The notes under the pieces: model-generated
What the model was told of the DNA's origin: nothing
Database searches by the model: none
Seen by the model: only the letters and a program-made list of their open reading frames with translations
Shown: positions 7,255 through 10,610 of the stretch, piece after piece
How positions within the stretch are numbered: position 1 is the stretch's first letter
How the letters are laid out: each line of letters starts with the position of its first letter
NCBI GenBank assembly: GCA_021786135.1
Contig: JAJYNV010000295.1
Coordinates: 1 to 10,610, forward strand
DNA from: Bacillota bacterium
Lineage (GTDB): Bacteria > Bacillota > Sulfobacillia > JAJZYS01 > JAJYTV01
Direction: 5' to 3'
Length of the DNA: 10,610 nt
Translations under genes and position numbers: made by a program

Positions 7255-8562
7255 ATGGTGCACAGAGGCTACGCTCGCGCCGCCGCATTCGTTGCGATCG
7301 CGGCCGCGTCGGTGATCCTGGCCGCCTACGGCGGCCCGTCCACGACCCATGCCAGCGCTGCGAAGGGCCCGGTGCGGATCTCCCTGTGGGAGTCCCACTC
7401 TCCTGGCGGACCCCCGGGGAAGTCCATGGTCGCATTGGTGAACCTGTTCAACCGCACGCACCGCGGCATCCAGGTGGAATTGACCGTGACGAAGGCGAGC
7501 CACAAGCTCCTCGGCGCCTTCGCGGCGGGCGATGCGCCGGTGCTCGCCGAGGTGAGCCACTACGACGCGGCGTTCATCACCGCGCACGCGATCAAGTCGT
7601 GGAATCCCTACCTGTCCGGTGCGGGCGGGATGTCTGCGGTCGAACGTGGCGCGATCTTCCCGGTCACCTGGACCAACGGCCAAGTGAACGGCCAGCACTG
7701 GCGGCTGCAGGCCAATGTGAAGGTTTCACAGCTGTCCTACAACATCGGGCTGTTCCGGAAGGCAGGCATCAGCAGCCCACCTGCCACGTGGGCCCAGCTG
7801 GCTGCCGATGTGGCCATCCTCCACAAGCGCTTGCCCGCGGTCGTTCCTCTCGCCTGGAAGGACAGCTCGGCACACATCCTGCCGCCCTTCCTTTCGAACG
7901 GCGGCACGCTGTTCGCGCCCGGGTCCCACGAGAAGAAGGCGAACTTCGTCACGCCGGCCGCCGTTGAGACCTTCACCTTCTTCCGCCGCCTGTACGCCAA
8001 CCACCAGATGATCTTTGCCCATGGCTCCGAGATCCGTGCCGACTTCGCGGCGGGCAAGCTGGCGATTGCAGACGGCACGTCGGCAGGATACCAGAAGCTT
8101 CTCGACGCCGTCGCCGGACGCTTCCAGATTGGCGTCATCCCGTTTCCCGCGGGCAGCACCGGGCACACGGCCAACCTGGCGCAGGGTCTCGGCTTCGTGC
8201 TCGTCGCCCACCATACACCGGCACAATACCGGGCTGCGGCCACGTTCGTGCAGTGGTGGTTCAGCGCCCAGCCACAAGCCTACTGGGGATCACGCTCGGG
8301 TTACCCGCCGGAGTCCAAGCTCGCTCTGTCCGCCATGCCTTCCGGTTATCTCCGCCGCTACCCGGGTATCAGCGTAGCCGTGCGGATACTCGAGTCCCCG
8401 TACACGGTGGCGCGTCCGGTGGCGACGGCGTACAAGGAAGTGCAGGGAAGCCTCGACGCCGCATTCTTCAACGCGGTGACCGGCAAGGCCAGCGTCATGT
8501 CCGCGCTCCGGAGCCTGGAGACGCAGGCGAACGCGTACTTGAGCGGATCGAGCGCACTCTAG
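7255..8562 (+). CDS. Extracellular sugar-type solute-binding protein with altered lipobox
   Basis: A 435-aa family 1 (UgpB/MalE-like) solute-binding protein, the capture component of the importer encoded just upstream. A basic/hydrophobic signal peptide spans about residues 4-24. It is followed by ILAAYGGPS, which looks like a lipobox (L-A-A-C-G-G) with the lipid-modified Cys replaced by Tyr25 (TAC at 7327-7329). A signal peptidase I-like ASA-A site occurs at 33-36, so the protein may be secreted in soluble form. The mature part begins VRISLWESHSPGG (40-52) and VNLFNRTHRGIQVEL (62-76), typical of the family, and continues with WAQLAADVA and a C-terminal region (LAQGLGFVLVAHHTP, then AATFVQWWFSAQPQAYWG) typical of these proteins. 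GAGGGGG lies 10 bases before the ATG. A gap of 113 bases separates it from the permease gene, more than elsewhere in the operon. The ligand is not predictable from the sequence. Confidence 0.9.
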   Translation: MVHRGYARAAAFVAIAAASVILAAYGGPSTTHASAAKGPVRISLWESHSPGGPPGKSMVALVNLFNRTHRGIQVELTVTKASHKLLGAFAAGDAPVLAEVSHYDAAFITAHAIKSWNPYLSGAGGMSAVERGAIFPVTWTNGQVNGQHWRLQANVKVSQLSYNIGLFRKAGISSPPATWAQLAADVAILHKRLPAVVPLAWKDSSAHILPPFLSNGGTLFAPGSHEKKANFVTPAAVETFTFFRRLYANHQMIFAHGSEIRADFAAGKLAIADGTSAGYQKLLDAVAGRFQIGVIPFPAGSTGHTANLAQGLGFVLVAHHTPAQYRAAATFVQWWFSAQPQAYWGSRSGYPPESKLALSAMPSGYLRRYPGISVAVRILESPYTVARPVATAYKEVQGSLDAAFFNAVTGKASVMSALRSLETQANAYLSGSSAL

Positions 8563-8571
8563 GCCCGATCG

Positions 8572-8616
8572 CTGAGCCCTCTCCCGTGGCACGGGGAGAG
8601 GGCTCAGTCGTCTTTT
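8572..8616 (+). terminator. Intrinsic terminator of the ABC transporter operon
   Basis: A perfect 14-bp stem (CTGAGCCCTCTCCC at 8572-8585 with GGGAGAGGGCTCAG at 8594-8607) has an 8-base loop and is followed by TCGTCTTTT. It starts 10 bases after the binding-protein stop codon. Only the plus strand has a T-tract. The right arm contains the TGA stop codon (8604-8606) of the convergent histidine kinase gene, whose mRNA would therefore end with the same hairpin but without a U-run. Confidence 0.9.
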
Positions 8617-9896
8617 GCTCCGCCGCCGGTCTCACCGCCTCGCGCATCAAGGCCGTAGGGCCACCGAACCTCCACGATCGTACCCCTGCCCGGTGCGCTG
8701 TCGAGCGCGATGGAGCCACCGCGCGCCGCCACGAGTGCGCGGGCGAGCGCGAGTCCCAGGCCGAGCCCGCCTCTGTCGTCCCCCTTGAATCCTCGGTCGA
8801 AGGCGCGCGCTCGAACGTCAGGGCTCATGCCGATGCCCGTGTCGCGCACGCGGATCCAGGACGCGTTTGCGCCCCTCCCGACAGTCACGTCGACGGTTGT
8901 CCCCTCCGGGTTGTGGCGCACGGCGTTGTCCAGCAGGATGCCGAGGACCTCGCTGACCTCGGCGGCCGGCACCGCGACGACAGGGGACACGCCCACGATG
9001 TGGACCGGGAGGGTCCCTGCCACGCCACGCGCCACAGCCGCCAGATCGGAACTGCCGTGCATGGGCGCGGAGACGATCTCCTCGATCCTGTCCCGCAGAC
9101 GCGCCGCCTCCAGGCGCGCAAGGCCGAGTGCCCGCCGGCTGGCCTTGTCGCCGAGGGTGTTGCGCTGCAGCAGGTCCAAGTTGGCGAGCACGGTGGCGAG
9201 CGGATTGCGCAGCAGGTGCGCAGCCATTTCGCGCAGGGCGACCTCGCGGTGCTGCGAGGCTTCCATGGCCATGAAGGTCTCTTTCAGGGTGCGCAGCATT
9301 TGGTTCATGTCGCGCGACAGGGCCCGCACCTCGGGCGCTCCTGCCCCCTCGGGCAAGCTCTCGGTGATTTCGCCCGTCTCGGCGATGAGCCGTACCCGTT
9401 CGGCAAGCAGGCTGACGGGGCCCGTCAGGGTACGTGCGGCGCGGACTGCCGCGAAAGCCCCAAGCAGGAGCACACCCGCGGAGATGAGCAGCAGGATGCG
9501 GTTGAGGTCGTTGACCGGCGCGTCGACGGACCTGTCGCTGGCACGGATCACAAGTCGTTGGCCAGCCTGCATGGGCTCGATGTACCACATGGTGCCGCGC
9601 AGAAGCGTCACGCCGTCCGGCAGCGGCGGTTCGGCCATCCTCGGTCCGAGGCCGCGCACGAAAGCGTGCCGCGGGCCGTAGACGCCGATCGCCTGCACCA
9701 CGGCAGGGGGCGTGGTGGGAAAGCGATGGTGCACCTGGAGGTCGTGGATGACTCGGGTCGCTTCCTGGCGCAGAATCTGTGCCTGGCCGCTGACCAGTAC
9801 GCCCTTCAGCGCGTACGAGGCGCCGATGCCGACCATCGCAAGCGCCATGCCTAGAATCAGCACAACCGCTACGGTCAGCCGTGCGGGGAGGGTCAT
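8604..9896 (-). CDS. Two-component sensor histidine kinase with atypical H-box
   Basis: A membrane sensor kinase of 430 aa. One transmembrane helix is near the N-terminus (about 5-28), then an extracytoplasmic region of roughly 105 aa with several His residues (51, 56, 57), a second helix at about 134-152, and a HAMP-like linker. The dimerisation/phosphoacceptor segment reads ALREMAAHLLRNPLATVL, with His227 as acceptor; the usual HE-x-x-T/N reads HLLRN, so the acidic residue after His is Leu. The ATPase domain is complete: N-box LLDNAVRHN (Asn324), G1 DTGIG (352-356), and G2 GGLGLGLALAR. ATG 9896 forms an ATGA overlap with the regulator gene; GTG 9902 would add two residues. The input signal is unknown; convergence with the transporter suggests a possible link but nothing shows it. 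The gene ends in the transporter's terminator. Confidence 0.9.
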   Translation of the reverse strand: MTLPARLTVAVVLILGMALAMVGIGASYALKGVLVSGQAQILRQEATRVIHDLQVHHRFPTTPPAVVQAIGVYGPRHAFVRGLGPRMAEPPLPDGVTLLRGTMWYIEPMQAGQRLVIRASDRSVDAPVNDLNRILLLISAGVLLLGAFAAVRAARTLTGPVSLLAERVRLIAETGEITESLPEGAGAPEVRALSRDMNQMLRTLKETFMAMEASQHREVALREMAAHLLRNPLATVLANLDLLQRNTLGDKASRRALGLARLEAARLRDRIEEIVSAPMHGSSDLAAVARGVAGTLPVHIVGVSPVVAVPAAEVSEVLGILLDNAVRHNPEGTTVDVTVGRGANASWIRVRDTGIGMSPDVRARAFDRGFKGDDRGGLGLGLALARALVAARGGSIALDSAPGRGTIVEVRWPYGLDARGGETGGGAKDD

Positions 9897-10555
9897 GAGC
9901 ACCGGAGTACGTAGCCGACGCCCCGCACCGTGTGCAGGATGCGTGGGCCGTGCGCTTCCAGCTTCTTGCGCAAGTAGTTCACGTACACGTCAAGGGTGGA
10001 GTTGCTCATGAACTCGCCACTGCCCCATACCCGCTCCAGGATGACGCTCCGTTCGAGCACCTGGTCAGCGTGTCTCAGCAGGAGATGCAAGAGCTCATAC
10101 TCCTTGCGGGTGAGCTCGACGATCTCGCCTGCACGGGTCACCACCTGGCGCTCGAAGTCGAGTTCCAGATCGCCGCAGCGCAGCACGGGAATCAGTGGTT
10201 CGCTCGGTCGGCGCGACACGGCGCGGATGCGTGCCACGAGCTCATCGAAGAAAAAAGGTTTGGTAATGTAGTCGTCGGCGCCCAATTGGAAGCCGTAGAC
10301 CCGATCGGTGACCCCGGAACGCGCCGTGAGAAGAATCGCCAAGACGCCCTTCTCCTTGAGCAAGGGAATGAGCGAGAAGCCGGAGGCGTCGGGCAGGTTG
10401 ATGTCAACCACCGCAAGGTCTGGGGTCCTGCGCGCGAGCAGCGACATCGCCGCGGCCGAACCGGCGGCGGCCGCCACGGTGAAGCCCTCCGCCTCCAAGC
10501 CGAGATGCAGCGTGCTGCGCAACGAATCGTCGTCCTCTACGACAAGCACATGCAC
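9893..10555 (-). CDS. OmpR/PhoB-family response regulator
   Basis: A cytoplasmic DNA-binding regulator of 220 aa, partner of the histidine kinase encoded immediately downstream with an ATGA overlap. The receiver domain has the acidic cluster EDDD at 7-10, phospho-acceptor Asp51 in VVDINLPDASG, Thr77 in LLTARS and Lys99 in ITKPF. A winged-helix domain follows a short linker, with LTRKEYELLHLLLRH, then VWGSGEFMSNSTLDVYVNYLR and HTVRGVGYVL at the end. The start is GTG 10555, with GGAGGT 6 bases upstream. A longer frame from ATG 10606 would add 17 residues (including PRGG) that no regulator of this family needs. The region upstream to the window end (10556-10610) is too short to define a promoter. 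The family is certain; the regulon is unknown. Confidence 0.94.
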   Translation of the reverse strand: MHVLVVEDDDSLRSTLHLGLEAEGFTVAAAAGSAAAMSLLARRTPDLAVVDINLPDASGFSLIPLLKEKGVLAILLTARSGVTDRVYGFQLGADDYITKPFFFDELVARIRAVSRRPSEPLIPVLRCGDLELDFERQVVTRAGEIVELTRKEYELLHLLLRHADQVLERSVILERVWGSGEFMSNSTLDVYVNYLRKKLEAHGPRILHTVRGVGYVLRCS

Positions 10556-10561
10556 TGCGGG

Positions 10562-10567
10562 ACCTCC
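10562..10567 (-). promoter_or_regulatory. Ribosome binding site of the response regulator
   Basis: GGAGGT on the minus strand, 6 bases ahead of GTG 10555, just where the receiver domain begins (VHVLVVEDDD). It decides the start over ATG 10606. Confidence 0.8.
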
Positions 10568-10610
10568 CCTCGGCGAACGCCCGCTGCGATGTTCCGCACA
10601 GGGCACCGAC

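Noticed and set aside
6131..7435. 434-codon open frame on the minus strand across the permease genes
   Set aside because: His/Glu/Arg-rich low-complexity product opposite two recognised permeases; no family motif.
8253..9854. 533-codon plus-strand frame across the end of the binding protein and the kinase
   Set aside because: Runs through the strong terminator and opposite a complete histidine kinase; its composition is typical of an antisense shadow.
1..10610. CRISPR array, tRNA, rRNA, integrase or intact transposase
   Set aside because: No regularly spaced repeats, no recognisable RNA gene and no intact mobile-element gene were seen on reading.

Overview
The window is GC-rich bacterial chromosome with dense genes, strong GGAGG-type ribosome binding sites and frequent GTG starts. 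It reads as ordinary chromosome, not as a phage or plasmid. The gene set (UppP, a YyaL-like thioredoxin-fold protein, a DUF998 membrane protein, a sugar-type ABC importer and an OmpR-type two-component system) would suit a high-GC monoderm lineage such as Actinobacteria, Chloroflexi or a high-GC Firmicute. The sequence alone does not settle the phylum.

Left part (1-3583): uppP (minus) and a yyaL/DUF255 gene (plus) are divergent and share a 102-bp gap. That gap holds a good extended -10 for uppP, which helps fix its GTG start. The yyaL gene converges on, and overlaps by 15 bp, a minus-strand DUF998 membrane protein.

Middle (about 3542-4187): a stretch of roughly 600 bp without a convincing gene. 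It holds a long GC-rich hairpin, a 12-bp perfect palindrome, an 8-bp direct repeat with 11-bp period near the next operon, and a faint resemblance to a decayed ISL3-type transposase N-terminus.

Right-centre (4188-8616): a complete carbohydrate-type (CUT1-like) ABC importer on the plus strand, in the order ATPase, permease, permease, solute-binding protein. The first two genes overlap by ATGA, and the unit ends at a strong intrinsic terminator. The binding protein carries a lipobox-like sequence whose essential Cys is Tyr, so it is probably not a normal lipoprotein.

Right end (8604-10610): a minus-strand response regulator followed by a histidine kinase, overlapping by ATGA and convergent with the transporter. 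The kinase has the phospho-acceptor His but an atypical H-box (HLLRNPL in place of HELRTPL). Its stop codon lies inside the transporter's terminator hairpin.

No clearly new multi-gene system is visible. The most interesting points are the broken lipobox, the unusual H-box and the structured gene-free region upstream of the transporter.
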